Of a stretch of 64,000 nt of DNA, positions 38,385-46,912 are shown piece by piece. Under the pieces are notes generated by a model that saw nothing but the letters and a program-made list of their open reading frames with translations, had not been told where the DNA came from and made no database searches. How positions within the stretch are numbered: position 1 is the stretch's first letter; every line of letters begins with the position of its first letter. The position numbers were made by a program, and so were the translations under genes. Origin of the DNA: Candidatus Tiamatella sp. (GTDB taxonomy: Archaea > Thermoproteota > Thermoprotei_A > Sulfolobales > Acidilobaceae); assembly GCA_015522645.1 (NCBI GenBank), contig WALV01000032.1:1-64000 (forward strand), in the 5' to 3' direction.

Positions 38385-38591
38385 GTGATCTCCTTTCAAT
38401 CTAATCAAGAGGTAGTTATTGATAAATATAAGGTTAGACCGGTGGTTGTTGGAGGAGAGGTTTCAGGCTTACTTATATCTGGACCTAGGATAAAGACTAT
38501 TTATGTGCCATTAAATGGTGGGATTAGGGTAGAGAAGCTTCCTAAGAAGGTGAAAAAATATGTTATGAAAACCTATGGAATTGAGATTTAG
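38385..38591 (+). CDS. Small hypothetical protein
   Basis: 68 residues from GTG 38385 with GGTGG seven bases upstream and a TATA element. Predicted beta-rich core (YKVRPVVVGGEVSGLLISG) and a basic C-terminus (KLPKKVKKYVMKTYGIEI). No family recognised. Good start signals and composition like its neighbours support a real gene. It converges on the GTP cyclohydrolase gene four bases away. Confidence 0.6.
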   Translation: MISFQSNQEVVIDKYKVRPVVVGGEVSGLLISGPRIKTIYVPLNGGIRVEKLPKKVKKYVMKTYGIEI

Positions 38592-38595
38592 TAAA

Positions 38596-39303
38596 TTATT
38601 CTTCAAGTAAATTTATTCCAGACGTTATTCCTTGCCTAATTTCATCTAAAGCTCGAGTAGCCAGTTCCATGCTTTTCCTCGCTAATCTAGCCCTGCCCCC
38701 ACCAACCTTAACCCATTCAAAAAGTAGTTTTCTAGACGCTTCTCTCCAAGAATCCGGTGGGAATACGATGATAATGTTATCTCCGCCTAAGTATTGTGTT
38801 ATCCCACCATATAGGCTACTTAGTTTAACTAAGTCATATAGGATTTCCATCGTCTTCTCATATGCTTCCAAGACTCCGTGATCCAGAGTATATTTAGTTA
38901 CAGAATTTATATCGACGTGAGACACAGCAGTATACTCGTCTGGTGAAAGTCGGTCTAGATAATACGTGTTATCGTTTATTTCTAGTATAGTTCTGAAAGC
39001 ATTGTTTAATGCTTCTCTAGGCGTATTATCGACTATACTTGCCATTCTCACAGGGACAGGGCTCTCTTCTAGGGCGGTTTCAAAAAGCTGTTCATGTTCT
39101 GAACCCTGGAGGGAAGACGTTAACGCAACTATAAAATCATGTCTAAGTGGTAAAATATAGGCACCCACTCTAGATGCTGTATTTTGTAGTTCATAGTATA
39201 CCCTTGATTGAGTTACTTGTATTCTCCATTCCCTATCGTAGCCTAAGCTTTCAGTCCACTCTCTATATCCTCGTAACTCGATTAAGGTAATTCTAGTCTT
39301 CAA
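38596..39303 (-). CDS. arfA: GTP cyclohydrolase III (archaeal)
   Basis: 235 residues from a TTG. The sequence KTRITLIELRGYREWTESLGYDREWRIQ and the metal/nucleotide motif QYLGGDNIIIVFP are characteristic of archaeal GTP cyclohydrolase III (MJ0145 type), related in fold to nucleotidyl cyclases. It converts GTP to a formamidopyrimidine for riboflavin and deazaflavin (F420) synthesis. Last gene of the minus-strand riboflavin operon, 42 bases after ribH, which fits its role. Confidence 0.92.
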   Translation of the reverse strand: MKTRITLIELRGYREWTESLGYDREWRIQVTQSRVYYELQNTASRVGAYILPLRHDFIVALTSSLQGSEHEQLFETALEESPVPVRMASIVDNTPREALNNAFRTILEINDNTYYLDRLSPDEYTAVSHVDINSVTKYTLDHGVLEAYEKTMEILYDLVKLSSLYGGITQYLGGDNIIIVFPPDSWREASRKLLFEWVKVGGGRARLARKSMELATRALDEIRQGITSGINLLEE

Positions 39304-39345
39304 TCTCTATCACTTTTGAAGTATATTATATGTTTATGAGTAGGG

Positions 39346-39804
39346 CTACTCTATAATATTCGTCTCTCCTTGAATATGCGTTTCCTCGAATTTCCTCTTC
39401 CTCCTAATCATCTTAACCAATGATTCGACCGCCCTAGCACTATACTCTTCTGCCCTCTCTACTGCCTGTGTTCTAGACGCGCCAGGACCTATAATTCCCA
39501 GGGTAACTGGCTTACCGTAATCTAATCCTAGATCAAGTAACTTACGTGCAGCTTGATGTGCTACCACTTCATCATGCTCAGTCTCCCCCTCAATGACCGC
39601 GCCAATAACAGCTACTCCCTCTACGTTTTCCCTTTCTAGGATTTGCTTAACAGCAAAGGGCGTATCGTATGTTCCAGGAACCTTATACACTACCTCCACT
39701 ACAGCACCTAGGAAACTCGCATGACTCAACGCCTTTTCGAGCATAATCCTGGTTATATCATAGTTGAATTCCGAGACCACTATACCTATACGAGGCTGAT
39801 CCAC
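39346..39804 (-). CDS. ribH: 6,7-dimethyl-8-ribityllumazine synthase
   Basis: 152 residues from GTG 39804, which follows GGGTGAT at 4-5 bases; an in-frame GTG at 39840 gives a 12-residue extension. VVSEFNYDIT, VPGTYDTPFAVKQI and GAVIEGETEHDEVVAH with the catalytic His are family signatures. The enzyme joins dihydroxybutanone phosphate and a pyrimidine to make the riboflavin precursor. It lies 52 bases or less downstream of ribC. Confidence 0.94.
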   Translation of the reverse strand: MDQPRIGIVVSEFNYDITRIMLEKALSHASFLGAVVEVVYKVPGTYDTPFAVKQILERENVEGVAVIGAVIEGETEHDEVVAHQAARKLLDLGLDYGKPVTLGIIGPGASRTQAVERAEEYSARAVESLVKMIRRKRKFEETHIQGETNIIE

Positions 39805-39856
39805 CAAAATCACCCTGCATCTAATCGATGGTGGAATCACTTAAAATAAAATATCT

Positions 39857-40321
39857 TCATATAATAGGGCCCGCGTCCGGGTATCCTTGCCTAACACCTT
39901 TCCCGGCTCTCTTAACCAAATCATGAGGCCTCTTTATCATGTAAGCCAGATTCCTTGCGTGATCTCTAGCTCTATCCAAAGCTATTTCCCTCAGGTCTTT
40001 AGGATTATCAGCTTCATCCTCATGGACAGTCACGTCGATAACAATTTTACCAGTTAATACACCAAGCATAACCAAACCCATGCTTGAAACAAGATACGTG
40101 ATTTTATCCGCTTCCCTCTTACCTATCCATCCTAAGGTAATTACCCCCTCGCATCCATAGTCTATAGCTCGTCTAGCTGCCCCAGGCAAATCCTTTGCCC
40201 CGGGTACAGTAACCCTTTCAACCTTGTAATCAGGAAGCTCCTCCCTCAGTGTTTCATATGCAACAGCACCCATATCAACCCTAGAGAACATTGTATCTAT
40301 AACTGCTATGCACTTATCCAT
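39857..40321 (-). CDS. ribC: Archaeal riboflavin synthase
   Basis: 154 residues. The archaeal type is paralogous to lumazine synthase and unlike bacterial RibE: VIDTMFSRVDMGAVAYETL, VTVPGAKDLPGAARRAIDYGCEGVITLG and TVHEDEADNP are recognisable. It dismutates two lumazines to riboflavin. The start lies 16 bases inside the end of ribB, so translation is coupled. Confidence 0.93.
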   Translation of the reverse strand: MDKCIAVIDTMFSRVDMGAVAYETLREELPDYKVERVTVPGAKDLPGAARRAIDYGCEGVITLGWIGKREADKITYLVSSMGLVMLGVLTGKIVIDVTVHEDEADNPKDLREIALDRARDHARNLAYMIKRPHDLVKRAGKGVRQGYPDAGPII

Positions 40322-40989
40322 TTCTTATACGCCTCTATGATATCAGTTCCCTCTACGAATATGAATCCATTCTTTTCCGCGACATCCTTGGCTTTTTCTA
40401 CAGGTAACCTGTCTTCATAATCCAGCATCTCAATAAATGCAACACTCGGAATGACTCCGCCCATAATAGCTAATGCTAAACTCAACTCTGTATGCCCTCT
40501 CCTTTTCTCTAAGCCTCTACCAGCGAGCAACGGGACGTGCCCTGGGGCTTGGAATTCATTTATAAACATTTTCTTAGCACCTTTTAGGTCTCCCTTAAAG
40601 ACTCGCGTCGAAACCTCATGTAACTTTGATATAGTTAGTGCTCTATCCTTGTCCCGTATTCCTGTCACTGCATCTTTGTGGTTTACCCAAACAGTAAATG
40701 CTGGCCTGTCGCCGTATGATAGTCTTTTTTCAGTTAAAGGGCGAAGTACCTCTACGAGTGCATAGATCTCATCCGCAAACGGTACACCTATGCTTCGAGT
40801 GACTTCTTCTGTCGTGGCATAGCATAGAAGGCCCCCGCCAAGAGTTCTCATTGTATATATTTTTTCTGTATCTATTTCCCCTGCATACACGACAATGTCG
40901 GTTTCGTCTTCTCTACTCGAACTATCATGTATCAGTACCGGAGTCCCTTTAACGAATTTCTCGATAACTACATCCAAGCTTCTAGTCAA
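40306..40989 (-). CDS. ribB: 3,4-dihydroxy-2-butanone 4-phosphate synthase
   Basis: 227 residues from TTG with GGTGAG five bases upstream. The acidic metal loop SSSREDETDIVVYAG, FQAPGHVPLL and RRGHTELSLALAIMGG are the RibB signatures. It converts ribulose 5-phosphate to the four-carbon unit of riboflavin. Its start overlaps the end of a membrane-protein gene by eight bases and its end overlaps ribC by 16. Confidence 0.95.
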   Translation of the reverse strand: MTRSLDVVIEKFVKGTPVLIHDSSSREDETDIVVYAGEIDTEKIYTMRTLGGGLLCYATTEEVTRSIGVPFADEIYALVEVLRPLTEKRLSYGDRPAFTVWVNHKDAVTGIRDKDRALTISKLHEVSTRVFKGDLKGAKKMFINEFQAPGHVPLLAGRGLEKRRGHTELSLALAIMGGVIPSVAFIEMLDYEDRLPVEKAKDVAEKNGFIFVEGTDIIEAYKKWISA

Positions 40990-41785
40990 GCTTTCTCACC
41001 GTCTTCACGTAGTATAGAAGTATAATGATTGATACAATTAATGTTATAGTGTAAAAAATCCTCCTATCAGAGCCTCTTTTAACAGGTATTATGTTGCTGT
41101 TAAATGAAGATACCCCACTCCATCGAGTTGGTGATTCGCTGATTCCTCTGGTATTGTTTCTCGTATAAATGACTGGTATAGTATCTTCCTTATTCTCCAC
41201 TGGTGGATATATGACTAAGTCTATTACACTATTATTGATGCTTATTTTTAGATGTGCTCCGTTTTTGAGTAGGCTCAAAGCAAGAGTACTATTCTTATAT
41301 GGAATTGTTATTGAGTCCTGATTTTGGATTACCAGTGAATTGTTTAGACGAGAAACATCGCTGCCATGAAACGATAGACCGCCGATATCTATTCTATTTA
41401 AAGTATAGTTCGCTTTGATTTCTATAATTAAGCTTGCCCCCTGAATTTTTCTAATCACAACACGATCTAAGCAGTGAGGATTAGTTGAGGCAATCATGTA
41501 TTCATCGGGAGAGCACTCGAAGAAGTAATGCTGGGAAAGGTTTAGTTCGATACTTGTTCCCTGTACGCGATATACGCCTCTTATAAGATTGTCAAATTTA
41601 ACGGTCTCATTTGGGGGAACAATATATTCAAGGTGACTGGAAGACGATTTAATCAAGCAGTTGTCACTTTGACTAATCGCATACGTCTCATACAATGAGA
41701 AGGGTAAATTAGAATAACATATAACTGAGGCCGTAATTATTGCTATAATAGCAAACATAGCATTACGATACGATGGCCGTAGCAA
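40982..41785 (-). CDS. Membrane-anchored extracellular protein in riboflavin operon
   Basis: 267 residues from TTG 41785 (GGTGA six bases upstream; a TTG at 41791 is an alternative). An N-terminal hydrophobic helix (FAIIAIITASVICYSNL) and a C-terminal helix (FYTITLIVSIIILLYYVKTV) flank an extracellular domain rich in N-glycosylation sequons (NETV, NLSQ, NYTL, NNSL, NSTL, NNSV, NNTR). No family recognised. Overlaps at both ends tie it to a SpoIIM-like protein upstream and ribB downstream. Confidence 0.65.
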   Translation of the reverse strand: MLRPSYRNAMFAIIAIITASVICYSNLPFSLYETYAISQSDNCLIKSSSSHLEYIVPPNETVKFDNLIRGVYRVQGTSIELNLSQHYFFECSPDEYMIASTNPHCLDRVVIRKIQGASLIIEIKANYTLNRIDIGGLSFHGSDVSRLNNSLVIQNQDSITIPYKNSTLALSLLKNGAHLKISINNSVIDLVIYPPVENKEDTIPVIYTRNNTRGISESPTRWSGVSSFNSNIIPVKRGSDRRIFYTITLIVSIIILLYYVKTVRKLD

Positions 41786-42371
41786 CCTCAATCACCTTCG
41801 AAAACAATGCATCTATGACGGCTATTCCCGGAGTTATGAACGATTCAACTATAGCTAATGTAAGTAGAGTGTAAAGAACGATTTTCAGCGCTCCCAAAAG
41901 GATTCTCTTATCTAACCCGCCTCTAGTCAACACATAATATGCAGATACCGCTCCAGACAGAGATATTGTTGGTATTTCAAGGCAACCATGAGGTATTAGA
42001 AGAGCTACTATTGATTGATCGAAGAACCCTGTTCCTTTCAAGTCTATGGACACTACTAAACCCGTGATTAACCCATTATAGAGGAGTACAAGTATAGGGC
42101 CGAGGACAGTGAATCCTAGAATGAAAGTAATAATTGACGCAATCAAATTATTTACAAATATTATTACTGGTACGAGCAGCATAGTCTCTTTCGAAAAAGA
42201 GAACTTCTCTTTAATACTATTTTCAAGGCTCTCCTTAGACAATCCTGTCCAACTTAAAGCGTTTAGAATATCACTATAGAACACTAGTCCTACCGTGAAA
42301 AACAAGATGAACAGGACCATTAACGCGTAAACCTTCCTGTTTGATATTAACATAAAGGCCTCATGCAACAC
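41763..42371 (-). CDS. SpoIIM-like (stage II sporulation M / DUF95) membrane protein
   Basis: 202 residues with about five hydrophobic helices. The motif LIPHGCLEIPTISLSGAVSAYYV (about 127-149) and the last helix AIVESFITPGIAV are diagnostic of the SpoIIM/DUF95 family, which is widespread in archaea and not tied to sporulation. A later start at ATG 42353, with GAGG five bases upstream, is possible. It heads a six-gene minus-strand operon that ends in riboflavin genes. Confidence 0.85.
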   Translation of the reverse strand: MLHEAFMLISNRKVYALMVLFILFFTVGLVFYSDILNALSWTGLSKESLENSIKEKFSFSKETMLLVPVIIFVNNLIASIITFILGFTVLGPILVLLYNGLITGLVVSIDLKGTGFFDQSIVALLIPHGCLEIPTISLSGAVSAYYVLTRGGLDKRILLGALKIVLYTLLTLAIVESFITPGIAVIDALFSKVIEVATAIVS

Positions 42372-42499
42372 CCTAATTTCACCAATTATATTGTAATTGC
42401 TTCACTCTCAATATGCCATCACGCATATCAAATTCCCTTCAACGTTATATGATTGTGTTTTATATTCTATAATAATGTGGTTTCATTCAAAGGGGGTTA

Positions 42500-43231
42500 A
42501 TGGTGGAGAAAAACGAGAAGCAAGGGAGCAACGTTAGGAAACGTATATCCCTCCTCACCGATCTATGGGGTCTTCTTCTGGATGAATATAGAGAGACGGT
42601 GAATTCGAGGGAGGATGTTATCTCAATTCTGGAGAAAAGGTATCATATGGAAGGCCTATCTCCCATAAAAGGTAAAGCAACGCCTCCAGATATATATGAA
42701 AAAGAACTAGTGGCTTTATATGTTGTAGGTAAATACGGAATGCATCTTGACGAGGAATTCCCGGAAATTTTCGAGGACCTATTCTGTTTCGAGTTAAAAC
42801 TGGATAAAGCACTTGATTACCTTCTCAATAAGAGTCCAAGCAAGGCTAGAGGATTCATTGAGAAATCCTTTGAAGAGGTATCAATGAATTTACTGTCTAA
42901 AATCTTTAGAGTTGCTGTCGTTAAGGAATTATTTGGCATGGCAGTTGAAGAAGAAGTCGCTAGAACCTTTAAAAATTCTGTGAAAGCTTTCCCAGAACTT
43001 GAACCTTCTATAAGAAAGTATCTTAGGTTCTATATTGCGGTAAGAGTAGCCAACGCCATATCTAGAGGAGAAATAAGGGATAGACTGACTAAGGAGGCGT
43101 ATAAGCAAGCACTTGCTGTTAGACTCGGTTGGGATAAAACTGTTATACCGGACGATGCGTATGTAGGCCATATTGCTGTAGAGGTTTTTAGCGTGTCTAA
43201 GAAGATAGTTTCACATATTTTGAGAACCTAA
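42500..43231 (+). CDS. DUF2192-like crenarchaeal protein
   Basis: 243 residues, all-helical, soluble. KRISLLTDLWGLLLDEY near the N-terminus and YRVAVRVANAISRGEIRD-like segments near the C-terminus recall the crenarchaeal family DUF2192 (recalled from memory; moderate). Function unknown. ATG 42500 or GTG 42503 follow AGGGGG. It stands alone, divergent from the riboflavin operon across 128 bases. Confidence 0.6.
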   Translation: MVEKNEKQGSNVRKRISLLTDLWGLLLDEYRETVNSREDVISILEKRYHMEGLSPIKGKATPPDIYEKELVALYVVGKYGMHLDEEFPEIFEDLFCFELKLDKALDYLLNKSPSKARGFIEKSFEEVSMNLLSKIFRVAVVKELFGMAVEEEVARTFKNSVKAFPELEPSIRKYLRFYIAVRVANAISRGEIRDRLTKEAYKQALAVRLGWDKTVIPDDAYVGHIAVEVFSVSKKIVSHILRT

Positions 43232-43311
43232 AGTATTCAATATTTCTAAATCATTTAGAATATTCTTATTAATCTGCATATGCAATTAGTGGAACAGCCG
43301 GTGACCATTAT

Positions 43312-44208
43312 TTGGTAGATTTAACTATGACACAACGCCAAGTGCTAGAGACACTGGTGAACTTATACGAGGAGAAGAAAAGAATGATAAAAAGTAAGGA
43401 GGTAGCAAGTGTTTTAAGTAAAGACGAGGGAACTGTTAGAAATATAATTGTATGGCTAAAGAACGTCGGGCTAGTCGAATCCCGTACAGGCCCTCTAGGA
43501 GGTTATATTCCAACACTAAAAGCAAAAGAACTACTCAGGAGATCCTATAGCCACTCTATCGCCTATGGAGTTGTAAAGCTTCGCGATAAATATGAGCATG
43601 TGTTAAACATAATTTCGATGGAGATCCTTAATTTATTCTCACATGAACACGGTAAGGCACTCATAAAAGTCTTAGGGGACACTTCTTTCATTACCAGAGG
43701 AATGAAAACTAGAATTGAAAGTATACCGAAATCAAGGTTTATAGCAGAGGGGTATGTTGAAAAAGTAGATAATGCTGTTAGACAAATCCTGGTTAAACTG
43801 ACAAACATTATCAGCATACCAGAGATAAAGGCGGGAGAACTGGCCAGGAGAAATATAATATATCTGGATGCTAATCAAACATTATTAGAAGCTGCAATAA
43901 CATTGTCACGTCATGGCATAAGAGGAGCACCTGTTAGAGAAGGAAGTAACAAATTGGTCGGATTCTTTACTGCATCCGATCTCTCCAGGGCAATGGCAAG
44001 AGGACTAGAACCCTCTGATAAAGTGAGGGAGGCCCTGACTGGACGGAAGGTTATCACTATAAATGAACAGGCAGATATATTCGACGCAATAAGTCTAATG
44101 GAGTCTCATGGGATAGGAAGGCTTATACTAGTGGATGCGAACAATAATCCCGTTGGTATTATAACCAGAACAGATATACTAAAATTAATGACAGGATTAA
44201 AGAGGTGA
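43312..44208 (+). CDS. Winged-helix regulator with C-terminal CBS pair
   Basis: 298 residues from TTG 43312 preceded by GGTGACC. The N-terminal ~75 residues form a winged helix (TQRQVLETLVNLYEEKK, DEGTVRNIIVWLKNVGLVESR). A helical middle and two CBS domains follow (AGELARRNIIYLDANQTLLEA..., VREALTGRKVITINEQADIFDA...), ending GIITRTDILKLM. This layout is that of archaeal HTH-CBS regulators that may sense adenosine nucleotides. The next gene starts nine bases downstream. Confidence 0.85.
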   Translation: MVDLTMTQRQVLETLVNLYEEKKRMIKSKEVASVLSKDEGTVRNIIVWLKNVGLVESRTGPLGGYIPTLKAKELLRRSYSHSIAYGVVKLRDKYEHVLNIISMEILNLFSHEHGKALIKVLGDTSFITRGMKTRIESIPKSRFIAEGYVEKVDNAVRQILVKLTNIISIPEIKAGELARRNIIYLDANQTLLEAAITLSRHGIRGAPVREGSNKLVGFFTASDLSRAMARGLEPSDKVREALTGRKVITINEQADIFDAISLMESHGIGRLILVDANNNPVGIITRTDILKLMTGLKR

Positions 44209-44216
44209 TTCCTAGG

Positions 44217-44651
44217 ATGGAGAAAGCTTTCGCAAGGATTGGAAGAGTATTCCTATTGAAACTACCTGAGGAATATCATCCTCACAAGGGTATAGAAGAA
44301 CTCCTCGAATCCCAGGGAGTAGAATCCGCGTGGATCAACGGTATTGGAGGATTCTCGTGGGCACGCATAGGGGTATTTGATCCAAACAAAAAAACATACG
44401 ATACTGTAAGCGTTGAACCTGAACCTGGGCATGTTCTTGAAGTTGTTTCTTTAATAGGTAACAGTATACATGGAGATGACGGTAAGTACTACACGCATCT
44501 ACATGTCAGCATTGCTAAAAATCCGGCTAAACCATTTGCAGGTCATTTAATTGATGCTACCGTTACCCCGTTTCTCGAAGTAATGATAGCTGAGTTGGTA
44601 GGAGATACAAAAGGAATGAGAAACATGTTTAGACATAGGTGGAGTTTGTAA
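44217..44651 (+). CDS. PPC/DUF296 domain protein
   Basis: 144 residues from ATG 44217; GAGGTGATT lies six bases upstream, so the in-frame GTG 44205 is rejected. VESAWINGIGGFSWARIGVFDP and THLHVSIAKNPAKPFAGHLIDATVTPFLEVMI are signatures of the PPC (DUF296) fold, which is linked to AT-hooks in plants and stands alone in prokaryotes. The clustered His residues (THLHVS, AGHL) suggest metal binding. Role unknown; translationally close to the HTH-CBS regulator. Confidence 0.88.
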   Translation: MEKAFARIGRVFLLKLPEEYHPHKGIEELLESQGVESAWINGIGGFSWARIGVFDPNKKTYDTVSVEPEPGHVLEVVSLIGNSIHGDDGKYYTHLHVSIAKNPAKPFAGHLIDATVTPFLEVMIAELVGDTKGMRNMFRHRWSL

Positions 44652-44665
44652 GGATTTTTTATCTC
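44652..44665 (+). terminator. T-run between convergent genes
   Basis: GGATTTTTTATCTC follows the PPC-domain stop directly and lies in the seven-base space and start of the convergent ino1 end. A short T run of this kind terminates archaeal polymerase. Confidence 0.35.
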
Positions 44666-45765
44666 TCTCTTTTACCTTCTATGAACTCGTTAAACCAGAC
44701 ATACGCTGTTTCGTCACTCGGCGCTTGAATCGGAGGATGCTTAAAGAAGGGTGCTGAGACGCTCGGTATAATGCCACCTATCCCTCTGTCTAATGCAATT
44801 TTAGTACCTCTTATAACATCTATCATTGCACCAGCAAACATACTCTTATCGTCTACTTGTAGCTTGGCTTCTACCACCACGGGGAATCCAGCAAAACTTG
44901 TTCCCTTTATATGAAAGTATGCTATCTTAGTGTTTCCTAGGAAGGGGACATAGTCGCTGGGGCCTATTCTGACTTTACCATTCCCAGCTAATTCATCTCC
45001 ATATGGAAGGATGCTTGTTACAGCTGACGTTTTAGATATCCTTTTACTCTTCAGTCTTTCTTCCACTAGCATGTTTTCGAAATCAGTATTTCCCCCTATA
45101 TTTAGCTGATATGTTTCTTCAACCTTCACCCCACGCATATGCATGAGTCTTACTAGTGTTCTATGGAACACAGTAGCTCCTAATTGACCTTTCACATCGT
45201 CTCCAACTAATGGTATTCCCTTCTCCCTAAATTTCTTATCCCACTCTCCATCGGAATCACTAGCTATAAATACAGGCATGCCGTTAATGAAGGCTACACC
45301 GGCCTCTAAGGCAGCTCTAGCGTATTGTCTAGTTGCTTCTTCACTACCCACGGGTAAGAAATTTATGACTATTTCGGCTCCACTATTCTTTAGAGTATCA
45401 AGTACGTCCTCGAATCTTGCATCATTGTCAACTGGGTTGAATCTTTCTTTCATATGAGGCGCTACTCCATCAAGAACAAATCCTGGTGATACCTCTACTC
45501 CAAGTTTCGCTGGTAGGTTCGCGAACTTAGGTGTTAAGTTTGGCGGCTGGAACATTGCCTCAGCCAAGTCCTTGCCCACCTTGTATTTGGAAATATCTAT
45601 AGCAGCCACCCATTCGATATCACCAATATGATAACCTCCAAGTTTCACCTTGGAGACTCCTGGTACAAACTCGTCTTCCGCTACATTTTTATAATAGAAT
45701 GTTCCTTGGATGAGTGCAGATGCACAATTCCCCACTCCTATAACCGCTGCTTTGATCTTACCCAT
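44659..45765 (-). CDS. ino1: Myo-inositol-1-phosphate synthase
   Basis: 368 residues from ATG 45765 with GGTGG six bases upstream; a 33-residue hydrophobic extension to 45864 would run through the divergent gene's start and is rejected. [17 protein letters not shown] is the NAD-binding loop; [26 protein letters not shown] and [12 protein letters not shown] are active-site segments of archaeal/actinobacterial INO1. The product feeds archaetidylinositol lipids and di-myo-inositol phosphate, a heat-stress solute in hyperthermophiles. Confidence 0.95.
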   Translation of the reverse strand: MGKIKAAVIGVGNCASALIQGTFYYKNVAEDEFVPGVSKVKLGGYHIGDIEWVAAIDISKYKVGKDLAEAMFQPPNLTPKFANLPAKLGVEVSPGFVLDGVAPHMKERFNPVDNDARFEDVLDTLKNSGAEIVINFLPVGSEEATRQYARAALEAGVAFINGMPVFIASDSDGEWDKKFREKGIPLVGDDVKGQLGATVFHRTLVRLMHMRGVKVEETYQLNIGGNTDFENMLVEERLKSKRISKTSAVTSILPYGDELAGNGKVRIGPSDYVPFLGNTKIAYFHIKGTSFAGFPVVVEAKLQVDDKSMFAGAMIDVIRGTKIALDRGIGGIIPSVSAPFFKHPPIQAPSDETAYVWFNEFIEGKRER

Positions 45766-45802
45766 ACGTACCACCACGTATTTATCGCTACAAATATTAA
45801 TT

Positions 45803-45820
45803 ACTATAAAATATAAAAGG
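45803..45820. promoter_or_regulatory. Shared AT-rich promoter of ino1 and PadR genes
   Basis: ACTATAAAATATAAAAGG reads as a TATA element on both strands. Rightward initiation is predicted near 45838, giving an almost leaderless PadR message; leftward initiation near 45786 gives a ~20-base leader on ino1. The layout suggests that the PadR protein could control both. Confidence 0.5.
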
Positions 45821-45839
45821 TTTACTAGGGCACGAAGCA

Positions 45840-46151
45840 TTGAGTAAAGAACAAACAGAGGCAATAAAACGATTAAAAAGAAAGATAACTATAGAAACAC
45901 TCTGGATATATGTAATAGCAGTACTTAGAAAAAAAGGGGGTCAACACGGATACGGTGTTAAAAAAGCTATCCAACAAGAATTCAACTTCAAGCCAGCCAC
46001 TATAACTACCTACACAGTATTATACAGGATGGAGAAAGAAGGCTTGATAAAGAAAGATGATGCTAACCGTTACCACCCAACTGAAAAGGGTTTAAACGCT
46101 TATGCTGAAGCAATTAAATTACTTGAAGAAACAATTGAAAAACTAGTCTAA
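45840..46151 (+). CDS. PadR-like winged-helix regulator
   Basis: 103 residues from TTG 45840. [29 protein letters not shown], then [21 protein letters not shown], is the PadR N-terminal winged helix; the short C-terminal helix ([15 protein letters not shown]) should mediate dimerisation. PadR proteins repress neighbouring genes in response to small ligands. It is divergent from ino1 and followed 24 bases later by a membrane-anchored protein gene, likely in the same transcript. Confidence 0.85.
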   Translation: MSKEQTEAIKRLKRKITIETLWIYVIAVLRKKGGQHGYGVKKAIQQEFNFKPATITTYTVLYRMEKEGLIKKDDANRYHPTEKGLNAYAEAIKLLEETIEKLV

Positions 46152-46175
46152 TCAACTAGTAGCTAGGGAAAAGAG

Positions 46176-46673
46176 ATGAATGGTAAAAAACAAACAATCA
46201 TACTAATATTCACTCTAGGATTGCTCATAGGGTTACTTGGAGGATACAACTTCGGGTACATACAAGGAGAACAATATGGGAAAAGTTCTGTCCAGTCTAA
46301 ATTATCTGAGATAGAGAACAATTATAAAATGCTACTACTTATAGAAAAACTTTCAAGTATAGAAAAACTGGAAACGATAGCAATGAAACAAACAATGAAT
46401 ATAACCCAGAAATCTGCATTTAATAAGAATCTGACACGTGATATAACAATAGAAGCTTCTGCACAGGCTTTAGAAGCTTCTAACCTAGTTAATAGCATAA
46501 ACTGTCCTGAGAAAACAGAGAATACTCTGAAGATGAAAATTGGAACCTTAGAGTCCCTAACTGAGAAAATGACGCTATACCTTGATAATCAGGACTATCA
46601 AGATATGGTAAATACCTATAGAGAAATAATGATTACAATAAACGATATAGCTGAAATTATCAATACGTGTTAG
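46176..46673 (+). CDS. Signal-anchored extracytoplasmic helical protein
   Basis: 165 residues: an N-terminal hydrophobic anchor (TIILIFTLGLLIGLLGGYNFGYI, a region spanning about 7-29) followed by a helical, coiled-coil-like domain with Cys at 109 and the last residue. Sequons NMNITQ and NLTR occur. No family recognised. It is probably cotranscribed with the PadR gene, so it may be part of the response that regulator controls. Confidence 0.6.
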   Translation: MNGKKQTIILIFTLGLLIGLLGGYNFGYIQGEQYGKSSVQSKLSEIENNYKMLLLIEKLSSIEKLETIAMKQTMNITQKSAFNKNLTRDITIEASAQALEASNLVNSINCPEKTENTLKMKIGTLESLTEKMTLYLDNQDYQDMVNTYREIMITINDIAEIINTC

Positions 46674-46728
46674 AAAGTATTCATACACTACTATTCTCTC
46701 ATATATACGATCCCGTATTAACTGAAAA

Positions 46729-46823
46729 TGGAGCCGCCGGCGGGACTTGAACCCGCGACCACCGGCTTACAAGGCCGGCGCTTGCGGCCCCGCGCAGGGG
46801 TCTACCGGCTGAGCTACGGCGGC
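46729..46823 (-). tRNA. tRNA-Thr (TGT anticodon) with D-arm intron
   Basis: On the minus strand: acceptor GCCGCCG/CGGCGGC, D stem GCTC/GAGC, anticodon stem CCGGC/GCCGG with loop CTTGTAA, T arm GCGGG-TTCAAGT-CCCGC, discriminator T and encoded CCA (46729-46731). Anticodon TGT is at 46769-46771. The D stem forms only after removing 19 bases (46782-46800). U73 and G1-C72 fit archaeal tRNA-Thr. Confidence 0.92.
46782..46800 (-). other. tRNA-Thr intron in the D arm (19 nt, noncanonical)
   Basis: Reads CCCCTGCGCGGGGCCGCAA on the minus strand, with an internal CCCC/GGGG helix. Excision after position 22 or 23 rejoins GGTAGA with GCG to give a normal four-pair D stem and a 73-base tRNA. The exact boundary can shift by one base because of the flanking A. 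Confidence 0.8.
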
Positions 46824-46849
46824 ACCGTCTTGTATTTTCTCTACTGGCT

Positions 46850-46864
46850 GGAGATTTAAGGATT
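46850..46864 (-). promoter_or_regulatory. Promoter of tRNA-Thr
   Basis: Minus strand TCCTTAAATCTCC gives a BRE/TATA-like element centred about 33 bases upstream of the mature 5' end, predicting a leader of about 7 bases. Confidence 0.45.
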
Positions 46865-46912
46865 ACTGTTTTATTGATCCCCCTGTTATCTCCAATCTTC
46901 CGGTGCTGCCGC

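Noticed and set aside
45766-45864. 33-residue hydrophobic N-terminal extension of ino1
   Set aside because: It reads through the shared promoter and into the divergent PadR start; ATG 45765 has a good ribosome site and fits family N-termini.
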